DNA of 64,000 bases from NCBI GenBank assembly GCA_014584315.1, contig JACTNA010000019.1:1-64000 (forward strand). The letters run 5' to 3'. The stretch is from Planctomycetota bacterium. GTDB taxonomy: Bacteria > Planctomycetota > Phycisphaerae > Phycisphaerales > UBA1924. Of this stretch, positions 1 through 8,310 are shown in pieces; position 1 is the first letter of the stretch; each line of letters opens with the position of its first letter. Made by a program: the position numbers and the translations under genes. Under the pieces are notes generated by a model. That model saw only the letters and a program-made list of their open reading frames with translations. It had not been told where the DNA came from and made no database searches.

Positions 1-504
1 ATCCTCGTCACGAACAACCGGCCGTTGATCCGCGAGGAAACCGAGGCCGCGTGGCGCCGGCTGCGGCTCGTCCCCTTCGACGTGGTCATCCCGCCGGAGC
101 GGCGCGACAAGGACCTGATGCGCAAGCTGCGCGACGAGGCGCCGGGCATCCTCGCCTGGATGGTGAGGGGCGCGGTCGACTGGGCGCGCGAGGGCCTGCC
201 GGAGCCGGAGTCCGTGGTCGCGGCGACCCGGGCGTACCGCGGGGCGTCCAGCAGCGTCGACCGGTTCCTCGCCGAGCGCTGCATCCTCGGCGACGGGCTC
301 AGCTGCTCGTCGGCCGACCTCATCAGGGCGTACTGCGAGTGGTGCGCGCGCGCTGGCAGCGTGCCTCTGCAAGGCAGCGCCTTGGCCGACGAGCTCCGGA
401 GGCACGGGTGCCGCCCGATGCGCCAACGGGGGCCTCGGGGATGGGTAGGGCTGGAGCTCCACCCGAGCCCCTCCTTGACACACTTGACGGAGTTGACGCC
501 ATGA
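1..504 (+). CDS. P4/D5-type phage or plasmid primase-helicase, C-terminal part (5' truncated by window edge)
   Basis: The frame is open from base 1 and begins with the residues ILVTNNRPLI. The TNxxP sensor-like motif followed by a W..RLRLVPF segment and an RRDKDLMRKLRDEAPGIL segment is the typical end of the SF3 helicase/D5 domain of P4-family primases. About 90 further residues form the C-terminal winged-helix-like region. Such proteins open and prime the origin of satellite phages and integrative elements. The last 30 bases of the gene contain three TTGAC repeats that belong to the regulatory array downstream, so the C-terminal residues LTHLTELTP are shaped by a DNA signal. The stop is TGA at 502-504. 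The catalytic N-terminal primase domain is not in the window. Confidence 0.75.
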   Translation: MLVTNNRPLIREETEAAWRRLRLVPFDVVIPPERRDKDLMRKLRDEAPGILAWMVRGAVDWAREGLPEPESVVAATRAYRGASSSVDRFLAERCILGDGLSCSSADLIRAYCEWCARAGSVPLQGSALADELRRHGCRPMRQRGPRGWVGLELHPSPSLTHLTELTP

Positions 505-579
505 GCCGTATAAGCGCCACGCGGGGGATAGCAAGCCGTTCAATGGGCAACTGCCGTCAATTGTGTCAAGATGTGTCAA
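475..579. repeat. Inverted array of six TTGAC iteron-like repeats
   Basis: TTGAC occurs on the plus strand at 475, 484 and 493 (9-bp steps). Its complement GTCAA occurs at 556, 565 and 575 (9- and 10-bp steps), so two blocks of three repeats face each other across about 58 bp. A TATAAG hexamer lies between the blocks at 509-514. Spacing close to one helical turn suggests co-operative protein binding. Possible roles are the replication origin of the element (iterons next to a P4-type primase), an operator for the downstream recombinase genes, or a directionality-factor site. Confidence 0.6.
484..514 (+). promoter_or_regulatory. Possible promoter for the small gene and recombinase
   Basis: TTGACG (484-489) and TATAAG (509-514) are separated by 19 bp, slightly long for a housekeeping sigma factor. 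The -35 hexamer is one of the TTGAC iterons, so a protein bound to the array would compete with polymerase. A run of nine C (603-611) follows in the leader. Confidence 0.35.
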
Positions 580-661
580 GGCCTGGTCGGCGAGACCCCG
601 TACCCCCCCCCGCTAGCTCACCCTTCCGGCGTGCTGGCGCACGGGCAACGGGAGGCAGCCC

Positions 662-892
662 GTGACCCCGCGCTTCCCCCGCGACCCGATCCGGCTCGCG
701 CCCCTGGGCCGCGCCCTGCTCGCCGCCGCCGACGAGACCGAGCGGGCCGAGGCGCGCCTCAAGCGCGAGATCATCGAGGCCGCCCGCGCCGGCGACTGCG
801 CGCGCGTCATCGACATCGCCACGCGCTGGCTCGAACGCCCGCCCGTGGAAATCGCCTCGTCCCACTTGATCCATGATCCGCCCGCGAGGTAG
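662..892 (+). CDS. Small hypothetical protein of the integrated element
   Basis: A 76-residue protein starting at GTG, with GGAGG at 651-655 six bases upstream. It is charged and mostly helical by inspection (TERAEARLKREIIEAA, then CARVIDIATRWLERP). It lies directly upstream of the serine recombinase in the same direction, the position often held by directionality factors or small accessory proteins, but no recognisable family motif is visible. It could instead be a recombinase-associated DNA-binding protein. Function not assigned. Confidence 0.6.
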   Translation: MTPRFPRDPIRLAPLGRALLAAADETERAEARLKREIIEAARAGDCARVIDIATRWLERPPVEIASSHLIHDPPAR

Positions 893-940
893 AGGTGGAG
901 CGCGCGGCCCGTGCTGGGCCGTGCCGATGGAGGCCCAACC

Positions 941-2626
941 GTGCGCGTCGTTGCGCTGTTCCGAGTCTCGACCGAGAAGCAGGCCAACGAGGGCGCGTCT
1001 CTCGACGCCCAGCAGCGCGAGTTCCGCGCGCTCGCCGCCAAGCACGGCTGGACCATCGCCGCCGAGTTCCGCGGCATCGAGTCGGCAACCCAGGCCGCGA
1101 CCGAGCGCCGCGTCCTCCAGCAGGTCCTGGCCTACCTCCGCGATCACGGCGCGGACGCCCTCTGGGTCTACGAGCAGTCGCGCCTGACGCGCGGCGACGA
1201 GCTGGAGGTCGCGCTGCTCATGCGCGAGCTGCGCGAGCGCGGCCTGCGGATCATCGTCCGCACCGTCGTCCGCGACCTGGGCTCGATCGACGAGCGGTTC
1301 ATGGTCGGCATCCAGTCCCTCGTGGACCGGGCCGAGTCCGAGCGCATCAAGGAACGCATGGCCCGCGGCCGGCGCGAGCGCGCCCGCCAGGGGAAGAAGT
1401 CCTGCGGCTCCGCCCCCTACGGCTACCGGAACCCGCCGCCGGGCGACCCGGGGCGCGGCACGCTCCGGGTCGTCGAGCCCGAGGCCGCCGTCGTCCGCCG
1501 CGTCTTCGACCTCGCCGCCTCGGGCCAGAGCGAGCGCGCCATCGCCCGCGCCCTCAACGGGTCGCGCGTCCCCGCCCCGCGCGGCGGGTCCTGGGGCAAG
1601 ACGACCATCCGCCGCCTCCTCGACAACCCGGCGTACATCGGGACGCAGGCCAGCGGCGTCTGGGTCGCCGAGCCGGGCACGCGCTCCTTCCGCCTCGACC
1701 CCGCCAACCCCGACGCCGTGGTGGTCGAGAACGCGCACCCCCCCATCGTCGAGCGCGAGACCTGGGACCTCGTGCGCGGGCGCGCGCGCAGCCCCAGCAC
1801 GGCCCGCCCGCGCATGCTCACGGGCCTGCTCTGGGCCAACGGCGTCCGCTGCGCCGGCGACGCCATCCGGGGCGGGGCGTTCTACCGCTCGGCCGACCGC
1901 GCCCCCGGCGGCCCGTGGCTCCCGGCCCGGGCGGCCGACGACGCCGTGTGGGACGCCTTCGTCTCCCTCGCCTCCGAGCCGGCCTTCGTCGAGCGCCTGC
2001 TCGAAGCCGCGCACGACCCGGGCCAGCGCGAGATCGCGGAGCGCGAGGCCGAGTACCTGCTGGACCAGATCGGCAAGCGCGGGAGACGCCGCGACCGCCT
2101 CGTCACCATGCGGGCCGACGGCGAGATCGACAAGCAGGAGTTCCTGCGCCGGCGCGACGAGGAGGACGCCGCCATCGAGGACCTGGAGCGCCAGCTGGCC
2201 GAGCAGCGCTCGAAGCTGGCCTCTATCGGGGGCTCGCACGCCGCGCGCATCGTCGGGGCGGTCCGCGCCCTCCTGCACGGGCGGGCGCGCCTGACCGAGG
2301 CCCAGAAGCGGGCCGTCCTGGCCTCGATCGTCCGCCGCGTGGACGTCGAGGCCGAGCGGGTGGCCGTGGCCCAGGAGCGGGACGCCCGGGGCCGCGTCCT
2401 GGGCGGGCGTGGGGCCGCGTGGGCGATCCGGCGCGTCTCGTTCCGGCTGGCGCTCCCGGAGGGCCTCGACGCGGCGTGGGGCGGCGTCGGGGCGGACGGG
2501 GCGGGGGACCGCGCCGGCCGCGTCGGTCGCCCGGTCACAACCGCTTGCGCGGCGGACCGAGCGGCCTGCGCCGGAGAGCGCGAGATGCCGTCTCACCGCG
2601 TCGGTCGCCTGGTCACAACAGGCTGA
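941..2626 (+). CDS. Large serine recombinase (integrase) of the island
   Basis: About 561 residues. The GTG start at 941 is preferred because GGAGG (929-933) lies seven bases upstream; a GTG at 911 is an in-frame alternative without such a site. The N-terminal resolvase domain (about 1-150) carries the catalytic serine in RVSTEKQ (Ser10) and the ExxRLTR motif. A Recombinase domain follows (about 165-265, with PRGGSWGKTTIRRLLDNPAY), then a region where a zinc ribbon is expected but only one Cys is present, then a long coiled coil. Its TGA stop at 2624-2626 lies beyond the attachment repeat, in chromosomal comM sequence, so the last residues are host-encoded. It should catalyse integration into and excision from comM. 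Confidence 0.9.
   Translation: MRVVALFRVSTEKQANEGASLDAQQREFRALAAKHGWTIAAEFRGIESATQAATERRVLQQVLAYLRDHGADALWVYEQSRLTRGDELEVALLMRELRERGLRIIVRTVVRDLGSIDERFMVGIQSLVDRAESERIKERMARGRRERARQGKKSCGSAPYGYRNPPPGDPGRGTLRVVEPEAAVVRRVFDLAASGQSERAIARALNGSRVPAPRGGSWGKTTIRRLLDNPAYIGTQASGVWVAEPGTRSFRLDPANPDAVVVENAHPPIVERETWDLVRGRARSPSTARPRMLTGLLWANGVRCAGDAIRGGAFYRSADRAPGGPWLPARAADDAVWDAFVSLASEPAFVERLLEAAHDPGQREIAEREAEYLLDQIGKRGRRRDRLVTMRADGEIDKQEFLRRRDEEDAAIEDLERQLAEQRSKLASIGGSHAARIVGAVRALLHGRARLTEAQKRAVLASIVRRVDVEAERVAVAQERDARGRVLGGRGAAWAIRRVSFRLALPEGLDAAWGGVGADGAGDRAGRVGRPVTTACAADRAACAGEREMPSHRVGRLVTTG
2518..2619 (+). repeat. Tandem pair of attachment-like repeats at the comM junction
   Basis: Two 24-bp copies (2518-2541 and 2596-2619) differ at one base and are 78 bp apart, a multiple of three. 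Both encode S-P-G-H-N in the comM frame, and the likeness extends past the identical core: copy 1 continues as R-L-R-G-G-P-S-G and copy 2 as R-L-M-L-G-P-A-G. Copy 2 is the functional junction. Copy 1 looks like a diverged comM fragment carried by the element or left by an earlier insertion. Confidence 0.7.
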
Positions 2627-3489
2627 TGCTCGGCCCGGCGGGCACCGGCAAGACGATGATGGCCAAGGCCCTGCCCGGCGTCCTCCCCCCGCTCACGCCC
2701 GAGGAGGCCGTCGAGATCACGCGCATCTACTCGGCGGCCGGCGCGCTGCCGCCCGGCGAGGGGCTGGTGACGACGCGGCCCGTCCGCTCGCCGCACCACA
2801 CCGCGTCCGCGCCGGCCGTCGTCGGCGGCGGGATCGTGCCGCGGCCGGGCGAGATCTCGCTCGCCCACCGCGGCGTGCTCTTCCTCGACGAACTCGCGGA
2901 GTTCCCGCGCTATGTGCTCGAGACGCTCCGCCAGCCGCTCGAAGACCACGTCGTCACCATCGCCCGCGCCCACGGCACGCTGCGCTTCCCGGCGTCGTTC
3001 ATGCTCGTCGCCGCCATGAACCCCACGCCGCGCGGCGACGTGCCCGCGGGCGAGGTCGGCCAGCGCGCCATGGACCGCTACCTCTCGCGCCTCAGCGGCC
3101 CGCTCCTCGACCGCATCGACATCCACTGCGAGGCCCCGGCCGTGCCGTGGAAGGAACTCTCCGCCGCCGACGGCCGCCCGCGCGGCACCAGCTCCGCCCA
3201 GATGCGCGAGCAGGCGCTGGCCGCGCGCGAACGCCAGACCGCCCGCCAGGGCGCGGCCACGCCCAACGCCCGACTCAGCGGCCGCCAACTCGACACGCTC
3301 GCCCCCATGACCGACGACGCCCGCAACGCGCTCGGCCGGGCGATGACGGAACTGAAACTCAGCGCGCGGGCCTACGACAAGGTCCGCCGCATCGCCCGCA
3401 CGATCGCCGACCTCGTCGGCGAGGACACGCTGACAACGCCGCACGTCATCGAGGCCGTCAGTTACAGGTTGCTGGACAGGAGCGTGTGA
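2611..3489 (+). pseudogene. comM: comM (YifB, Mg-chelatase-like AAA+ ATPase), 3' fragment cut by the island
   Basis: From GHNRLMLGPAGTGKT onward the frame encodes the ATPase and C-terminal domains of ComM: Walker A GPAGTGKT, Walker B RGVLFLDELAEF, the AAMNPTP sensor region and the Mg-chelatase C-terminal domain ending RLLDRSV. The N-terminal Lon-protease-like domain, about 200 residues in the family, is absent and must lie before the island, outside the window. ComM drives branch migration during natural transformation, so this copy is probably inactive. An ATG at 2626 overlaps the recombinase stop (TGATG) and could restart translation, giving an ATPase-only protein of about 287 residues that still has Walker A. 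Whether any product is made cannot be seen. Confidence 0.85.
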
Positions 3490-3513
3490 GCAGCTCGATC
3501 CGGAGGGACAGCC

Positions 3514-4620
3514 ATGACGATCCGAACTTCAATCGCAATCGTCTGCATCGCCTTGCTTGCGATCCCGTGCGCTCAAGTTGCCGCGCAGGACGACGAAGTC
3601 TCGCTCATCGCCCCTGCGGGCCAACGGCTGCTCCACCTTCACTCGCAGCGGTTCATCCGCACCCCCGACGGCGTGCTCTGGGACATGTGGGGCGAGCAGG
3701 AGTATCTCAAGGTCTTCAACCGAGTCGTCAAGAAGCGAGCGATCAAGGAAAAACGGACAACTCCGATACTCGCCGAGTACGTGACGATCGGGCACCGATG
3801 GGAGATCGAGGACACGCGAGATGCGATCGCCTGGGGCGTGACGACGGGGAATCGTGCTCCTCCGCAATGGTACTGGACACGCGAGAGCGACGGGACACCG
3901 CCGCTCTGGCACACCACAACACCGAGCGCGCGCCGATTCATCTATATCAACGAGCGCGAGCGGAACGCAGTCGCCGAGGATGAGGACACACGCAGCACCA
4001 AGGTCATCGCCGATCTGGGCGCAAACCTCTACAAGATCGAGATCAACCGCGGCCGCGGGATCGCCCCGCGGGGTCGCGACATGCCTTCGCGCCTCGAGGG
4101 CAACGCGATCGTCCACATCCCCAAGCCCGCGGGCGTCATCCGCAACGGTTGGCTCTCAGGAGAGTTTATCCTGTGGCCCGACGATGACATGATCGTTCCG
4201 GCTGGGGTGAAAGAAGAGAAGTACGTCTATCTGGCGATCAACGAACTCCGGCCGACAATCGAGGAGCTCGGCGCGGCGGTGCTGACCGACAAAGCGGAGC
4301 TCGTCACGTGGACGTACCGCCGTGAAGCGGGAGCGTGGAGGTGGGTCCGCCGCACCAGCCCGCTGGAACTCATCAACAAGGACGAGATCGAAGCACGCCG
4401 CCAGCGCGCGGCGGAGCGAGCGGCTGCCGAAGAGAGTCTTCCTGCGATCGAACGAACCCATCTGCTCGTGCTGAAGAATGGCGACTACCTGTACGGGCGC
4501 CTTCTCGAGGAGAGCGAGCGTGAGGTTCGTTTCCTCGTCGTCGTCGGTTCCATCGGCGCGGAGCGGCGATTCCCCCGTGAAGATATCGGCAGGCTCGTGG
4601 AACTATCGGAGGACAGATAG
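3514..4620 (+). CDS. Exported protein of unknown function
   Basis: A 368-residue protein starting at ATG behind a GGAGG. It has a clear signal peptide (hydrophobic core IVCIALLAIPCA, likely cleavage near AAQ). The mature part has a central region rich in Trp and charged residues. A Lys/Arg/Glu-rich helix around residues 290-310 precedes a C-terminal small beta-rich segment (LLVLKNGDYLYGRLLEE, then FPREDIGRLVEL). That tail resembles short Sm-like/SH3-like modules found in planctomycete secreted proteins, but this is only an impression. Base composition looks less GC-rich than the flanking genes. It lies just 24 bp after the comM fragment. No function can be assigned. Confidence 0.75.
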   Translation: MTIRTSIAIVCIALLAIPCAQVAAQDDEVSLIAPAGQRLLHLHSQRFIRTPDGVLWDMWGEQEYLKVFNRVVKKRAIKEKRTTPILAEYVTIGHRWEIEDTRDAIAWGVTTGNRAPPQWYWTRESDGTPPLWHTTTPSARRFIYINERERNAVAEDEDTRSTKVIADLGANLYKIEINRGRGIAPRGRDMPSRLEGNAIVHIPKPAGVIRNGWLSGEFILWPDDDMIVPAGVKEEKYVYLAINELRPTIEELGAAVLTDKAELVTWTYRREAGAWRWVRRTSPLELINKDEIEARRQRAAERAAAEESLPAIERTHLLVLKNGDYLYGRLLEESEREVRFLVVVGSIGAERRFPREDIGRLVELSEDR

Positions 4621-4796
4621 CGGCGCGATGTGTGCTTCATGCTCGCCGTTTGCGCACGACTGGCGCAGGCGTGTTCTCGCAAATCGCAAGATCAAACGTT
4701 CCTTGTCAGCGGGCGGCTGACGATTCTCGCAAGGACGCGGCAGCGGGCGGATCGGAACTTCCCGGGCCTCCATGCGCCGACGCCGCACCGCACCCG

Positions 4797-5903
4797 CTAC
4801 CGCAACCCCTCCCCCACCTTCCCGTGCAGGTCCTTCAGTTCCTGCGCTCGGGCCGCGGGCATCACCAGCGTCGCCTCGTCGGTCTGCACCACGATGAGGC
4901 CCTCGCAGCCGAGCAGCGCGACCGTGTGCCCCGGCCTGCCGCCGGTCACCACCGTTGAGCCGCGGCACTCGTGGAAGATCGCCTGCCCCGTTCCCGCCGC
5001 GCGGTTGCCGTTGGCATCCGGCGCCAGCGTCTCCGCGAAACTCGGCCAACTGCCAACGTCGAGCCACCGCACCGGCATGTCAACCGTGCAGACCGTCGCC
5101 GCCGCGTCGCGCGAGGCCGGCTCCATGATCGCGTAGTCCACGCTCACCTTCGGCAGCCTCGGGTAGACCTCCGCCAGTGTCCGTGCGCGGTGCGGCGTGC
5201 CCCACGCCGCCTGGATCTCCCGCAGGCCGGCCGCGCTTTCCGGGCGGTGCCGGTCGAGCAACCGCATGAAGTGCGCCGCGTGGAAGACGAACATGCCCGA
5301 GTTCCACCCGTACTCCATGCTCTCGACGTAGCGCCGGGCGGTGTCGGCGTCCGGCTTCTCCTTGAACTCTCGCACGACGAACGCACGCCCGCCGAACCCC
5401 TCGATCGCACGCCCGCGCCGCACGTAGCCGTACCCGGTCTCGGGCCGCGTGGGGGTGATCGCGAACGTGACCAGCCGAGACTCGTCCCGCTCGACGAGCC
5501 GGAATCCGGTGTCCATCGCCTCGCGGAAGACCTCCTGCGGCTCGATCACGTGGTCGGCGGTCAGCACGGCGAAGACGGCGTCCGGGTCGAGCCGTTCGAG
5601 CACGGCCGCGGTCAGGCCGACCGCGTTCACCGTGTCGCGGCCCTCCGGCTCGCCCAGGATGTGTTCGTCGTCGAACGCCGAAAGCCGCTCGCGCACGATC
5701 GCCCGGTATCGCTCGGCGGTGCAGATGTAGCGACGATCCGCGGGCACCACCCCGTCGAGCCGCTCGGCGGCGAGTTCGAGCAGCGAGCACGGCGTGCGCC
5801 CCTCGCGTGCGATGAACGGGATCAGTTGCTTGGGCATCTCGCGCCGGCTCATGGGCCAGAGTCGTGTGCCCGCGCCGCCCGCCATGATCATCGCGTACCG
5901 CAT
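4797..5903 (-). CDS. manC: Mannose-1-phosphate guanylyltransferase
   Basis: About 368 residues. The start MRYAMIMAGG at 5903 is chosen because GGAGGT lies a few bases upstream. The nucleotidyltransferase signature GGAGTRLWPMSR is at the N-terminus, followed by MPKQ, the metal-binding TADHVI segment, FKEKPD, the GMFVF region and the SVDYAIME motif typical of GDP-mannose pyrophosphorylases. It lacks the C-terminal isomerase domain of bifunctional AlgA/ManC enzymes. It makes GDP-mannose from mannose-1-phosphate and GTP for glycan synthesis. It is followed at 44 bp distance by ruvA upstream on the same strand, an unremarkable pairing. Confidence 0.92.
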   Translation of the reverse strand: MRYAMIMAGGAGTRLWPMSRREMPKQLIPFIAREGRTPCSLLELAAERLDGVVPADRRYICTAERYRAIVRERLSAFDDEHILGEPEGRDTVNAVGLTAAVLERLDPDAVFAVLTADHVIEPQEVFREAMDTGFRLVERDESRLVTFAITPTRPETGYGYVRRGRAIEGFGGRAFVVREFKEKPDADTARRYVESMEYGWNSGMFVFHAAHFMRLLDRHRPESAAGLREIQAAWGTPHRARTLAEVYPRLPKVSVDYAIMEPASRDAAATVCTVDMPVRWLDVGSWPSFAETLAPDANGNRAAGTGQAIFHECRGSTVVTGGRPGHTVALLGCEGLIVVQTDEATLVMPAARAQELKDLHGKVGEGLR

Positions 5904-5947
5904 CCGCACCTCCGCGCCGAGCATAGACGAGCGGCGGAGGTTCCGGC

Positions 5948-6592
5948 TCAGCCCTCGCCGCCGAACGCCGCCGCGAGGATCTGGTCCGCCGTCGTCAGCG
6001 TGCCGTTCGATCGGCGCACCGCCCGATCGACCAGGCGCTCCGCCGCGTCGCGCGTCTCGCCCAGCGCGATCAGGGCCTGCACCGCTTCGGTCGCGGCCGG
6101 CGAGATGCCGACCGACGGCTCCGCGAGCGAGCCTGCCCGCCGCTCCAGCGCATCGGCGTTCACGAAGCCGTCCAACTTGCCGCTCAGTTCGACGATCACC
6201 GTCTCCGCGACGCGCTTGCCGATCTCGGGCAGACGCTGCAACCCCTTCGAGTCCTTCGACACGACCAGCGCGGCCACTTCCCCCGGCGGCACGGCGAGGG
6301 CGCGCAGCGCGCGCTTGTTGCCCATTCCCTTCACCGTCGTAAAGACCTCGAAGAACCGGCGATCATCGCGCGATTCGAACCCGATCAGCCGCGGCACGAA
6401 ACTCGTCCCCTGCCCCTGCGCCTCCAGGTACTCGAGCGTGTGGAGCACGATGCGCCGCCCCACCTCCGACGCGAGGCGGTCGCCCAGGTACGCGGGAAGC
6501 AGCACCTCGTACGCCAGACCCGTCCCCTCGGGCTGGACGACGGCCCCACGGGCGTCCACCGAGACCAGCGTGCCGGCGATTCGGGTGATCAT
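5948..6592 (-). CDS. ruvA: Holliday junction branch migration protein RuvA
   Basis: About 214 residues starting MITRIAGTLVSVD. The order is an N-terminal OB fold (IVLHTLEYLEAQG, FVPRLIGFES), two helix-hairpin-helix regions (TTVKGMGNKRALRAL and LQRLPEIGKRVAETVIVEL), and a C-terminal domain III that binds RuvB (AVQALIALGETRDAAERL). RuvA holds the Holliday junction for the RuvB motor. Neither ruvB nor ruvC is adjacent; the related nuclease gene ruvX is 7 kb away. The start is at ATG 6592, with a GGGAG just upstream. Confidence 0.95.
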   Translation of the reverse strand: MITRIAGTLVSVDARGAVVQPEGTGLAYEVLLPAYLGDRLASEVGRRIVLHTLEYLEAQGQGTSFVPRLIGFESRDDRRFFEVFTTVKGMGNKRALRALAVPPGEVAALVVSKDSKGLQRLPEIGKRVAETVIVELSGKLDGFVNADALERRAGSLAEPSVGISPAATEAVQALIALGETRDAAERLVDRAVRRSNGTLTTADQILAAAFGGEG

Positions 6593-6690
6593 CGCTCCCA
6601 TTGAAGCACAGTCCCGGCGACGAAGCGCGAACACCCGACCCGTGTCGAGCCGATAACCCCGGCAGCCCCGCCGGGGCGGGAGGACGATCC

Positions 6691-8286
6691 ATGCCCAGAG
6701 CAACCATCGCCGGACGATCGGCCGTCGAGGTGACGCCGAAGCCGGCCGCGGCGGAGCCGGCAATCCTGATCGGCACCCCGGAGACGATCCCGGCGTTGTT
6801 CCGCCAGCTCGAGGCCGCGCCGGGGCTGGTCGCCCCGGTCGGGTGCCTCGCGCTGGGTCCGGACGGATCGCCCCTCGGTGGGGCGCCGGGCCTCGGCCGG
6901 GTGGATGGTCTGGACGCGCTCGCCCGGGCGCGGGACTCGCTGGGGGCGCGGGTCGCGGTGGTGAGCCTTCCTTCGTCGATGTGGTCGCTGGCGAGGCGCG
7001 TTCGCGCGGAGTTGGCTCGCGCGGGCATCGCCGAGCGGTTCGTGCCGCCGCTGGCGGAGTTGCTCACCCAGGCTCCCGCGCCGACTCAGGGCGGGGCGTT
7101 CGGCGCGCCGGTGCTGGACTACGCCGCGCTGATCGGGCGCGAGCCCCACGCGATCGACCACGAACGGGTGGGCGGGCTGATCGAGGGTCGGCGCGTGCTC
7201 ATCACCGGCGCGGGCGGGTCGATCGGGTCCGAACTGGCCCGCGTGGTCGCGCGCTATCGCCCGTCCCTGATCGTGCTGATGGAGCGGTCGGAGAACGCAC
7301 TGTTCGAGGTCGATCGGCGGCTCGGAGAGCGGTTCCGCTCCGTGCCGAGGCGTGCCGTGCTGCACGACGTCGCCGAGGCCGAGAGCACGCGCCGCCTGGT
7401 CGCCGACCTCGCGCCGGAGATCGTCTTCCACGCCGCGGCGCACAAGCACGTCCCGCTCATGGAGGACCACCCGGCGCACGCGATCACGAACAACCTGCTG
7501 GGCACGCGGGCGATCGCGGACGCCGCGGCCGACGCGGGCGCACAGCGCTTCGTCATGGTCTCGACCGACAAGGCGGTGAATCCCACCAGCGTCATGGGCG
7601 CGACGAAACGCCTCGCCGAGTTGTACGTCGCCGACTTGCACGCTCGTGTTCGCCGCGGTGCGCGCCGGGGCGCGGTGCCGACCTGCTTCTCGATGGTGCG
7701 ATTCGGCAACGTCCTCGGCTCGGCGTGCAGCGTCCTCACGATCTGGGCCGCCCAACTCACCGAAGGAGGACCCCTCACCGTCACCGACCCCCGCATGACC
7801 CGCTACTTCATGACCATCCCCGAGGCCGCCGCGCTCGTCGCCCAGGCCGCCGCGATGAGCGACCCGGCGAGCGACCGCGCCGGCGTCTTCGTGCTCGACA
7901 TGGGCCGACCCGTCCGCATCATCGACCTCGCCGAACGGTTCCTGCGCGCGCACGGCGTCGAGCCGCGCCTGCTCGGGGACGAGGCCCGCGAAGCCCCGCT
8001 CGCTCCCGACGCGCTCCCCGCCGTCGGCATCCGCTGCACCGGCATCCGCCCGGGCGAGAAACTCCACGAGGAACTCGCCTACTCGACCGAGGACCTCGCG
8101 CCCACCGACCACCCGGGCATCATGGCCTGGCGCGGCGGCTCCGAGACGCCGATCGACATCGCCGACGCGGTGGAACGCCTTTCCAGAGTCCGGTCGGGCG
8201 CGGAACGTCTCGCCGTGCTCGACGCTCTCCGCCGGTACATCCCGACGCTGGCCGCACCGATTCCCTGCTATCGCAAGGCGATCTGA
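6691..8286 (+). CDS. CapD-type nucleotide-sugar 4,6-dehydratase (polysaccharide biosynthesis)
   Basis: About 531 residues; ATG at 6691 with GGGAGG upstream. Roughly 155 N-terminal residues look like a degenerate Rossmann or CoA-binding-like domain. The SDR domain follows, with TGAGGSIGSELARV (NAD binding), HAAAHKHVPLME, the catalytic-region STDKAVNPTSVMGATKR, MVRFGNVLGS and a C-terminal RPGEKLHEEL. These are hallmarks of the FlaA1/CapD/WbpM family, which act on UDP-GlcNAc-type substrates. The four membrane helices of long WbpM-type members are not present, so it is probably soluble. It diverges from ruvA and may feed sugars to the exopolysaccharide operon at 47-60 kb. Confidence 0.88.
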   Translation: MPRATIAGRSAVEVTPKPAAAEPAILIGTPETIPALFRQLEAAPGLVAPVGCLALGPDGSPLGGAPGLGRVDGLDALARARDSLGARVAVVSLPSSMWSLARRVRAELARAGIAERFVPPLAELLTQAPAPTQGGAFGAPVLDYAALIGREPHAIDHERVGGLIEGRRVLITGAGGSIGSELARVVARYRPSLIVLMERSENALFEVDRRLGERFRSVPRRAVLHDVAEAESTRRLVADLAPEIVFHAAAHKHVPLMEDHPAHAITNNLLGTRAIADAAADAGAQRFVMVSTDKAVNPTSVMGATKRLAELYVADLHARVRRGARRGAVPTCFSMVRFGNVLGSACSVLTIWAAQLTEGGPLTVTDPRMTRYFMTIPEAAALVAQAAAMSDPASDRAGVFVLDMGRPVRIIDLAERFLRAHGVEPRLLGDEAREAPLAPDALPAVGIRCTGIRPGEKLHEELAYSTEDLAPTDHPGIMAWRGGSETPIDIADAVERLSRVRSGAERLAVLDALRRYIPTLAAPIPCYRKAI

Positions 8287-8310
8287 CGTTTGGTGTCTGA
8301 AAGGTATCGG

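Larger units (their letters stand above)
1..2619 (+). mobile_element. Right-hand part of an integrated genetic element inserted in comM
   Basis: A primase-helicase C-terminus, a repeat-rich regulatory region, a small protein and a large serine recombinase lie together and end exactly where a comM reading frame resumes in the middle of its ATPase domain. Gene content (P4-type primase plus site-specific recombinase) fits an integrative or satellite-like island. The left end and its attachment site lie before the window. The right boundary is placed at the second copy of a 24-bp attachment-like repeat (2596-2619), because from 2611 onward the sequence encodes ComM. Islands in comM are known in Acinetobacter (AbaR type), but those use other transposition machinery, so this would be an independent use of the same gene as target. 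Confidence 0.75.

Noticed and set aside
603..611. Run of nine C as a phase-variation tract
   Set aside because: It lies in the untranslated leader before the small gene and outside any supported reading frame. It might affect expression but nothing supports switching.
895..3489. A single long open frame across the recombinase and comM
   Set aside because: The first 570 codons are an out-of-frame reading of the recombinase gene (Arg/Pro-rich, no family match). Only the part after 2611 is real.
4700..4735. Hairpin (GTCAGC/GCTGAC with outer TCCTTG/CAAGGA) as a terminator between the convergent genes
   Set aside because: The inner stem is only six bp, the outer pairing leaves a large bulge, and no T-run follows on either strand.
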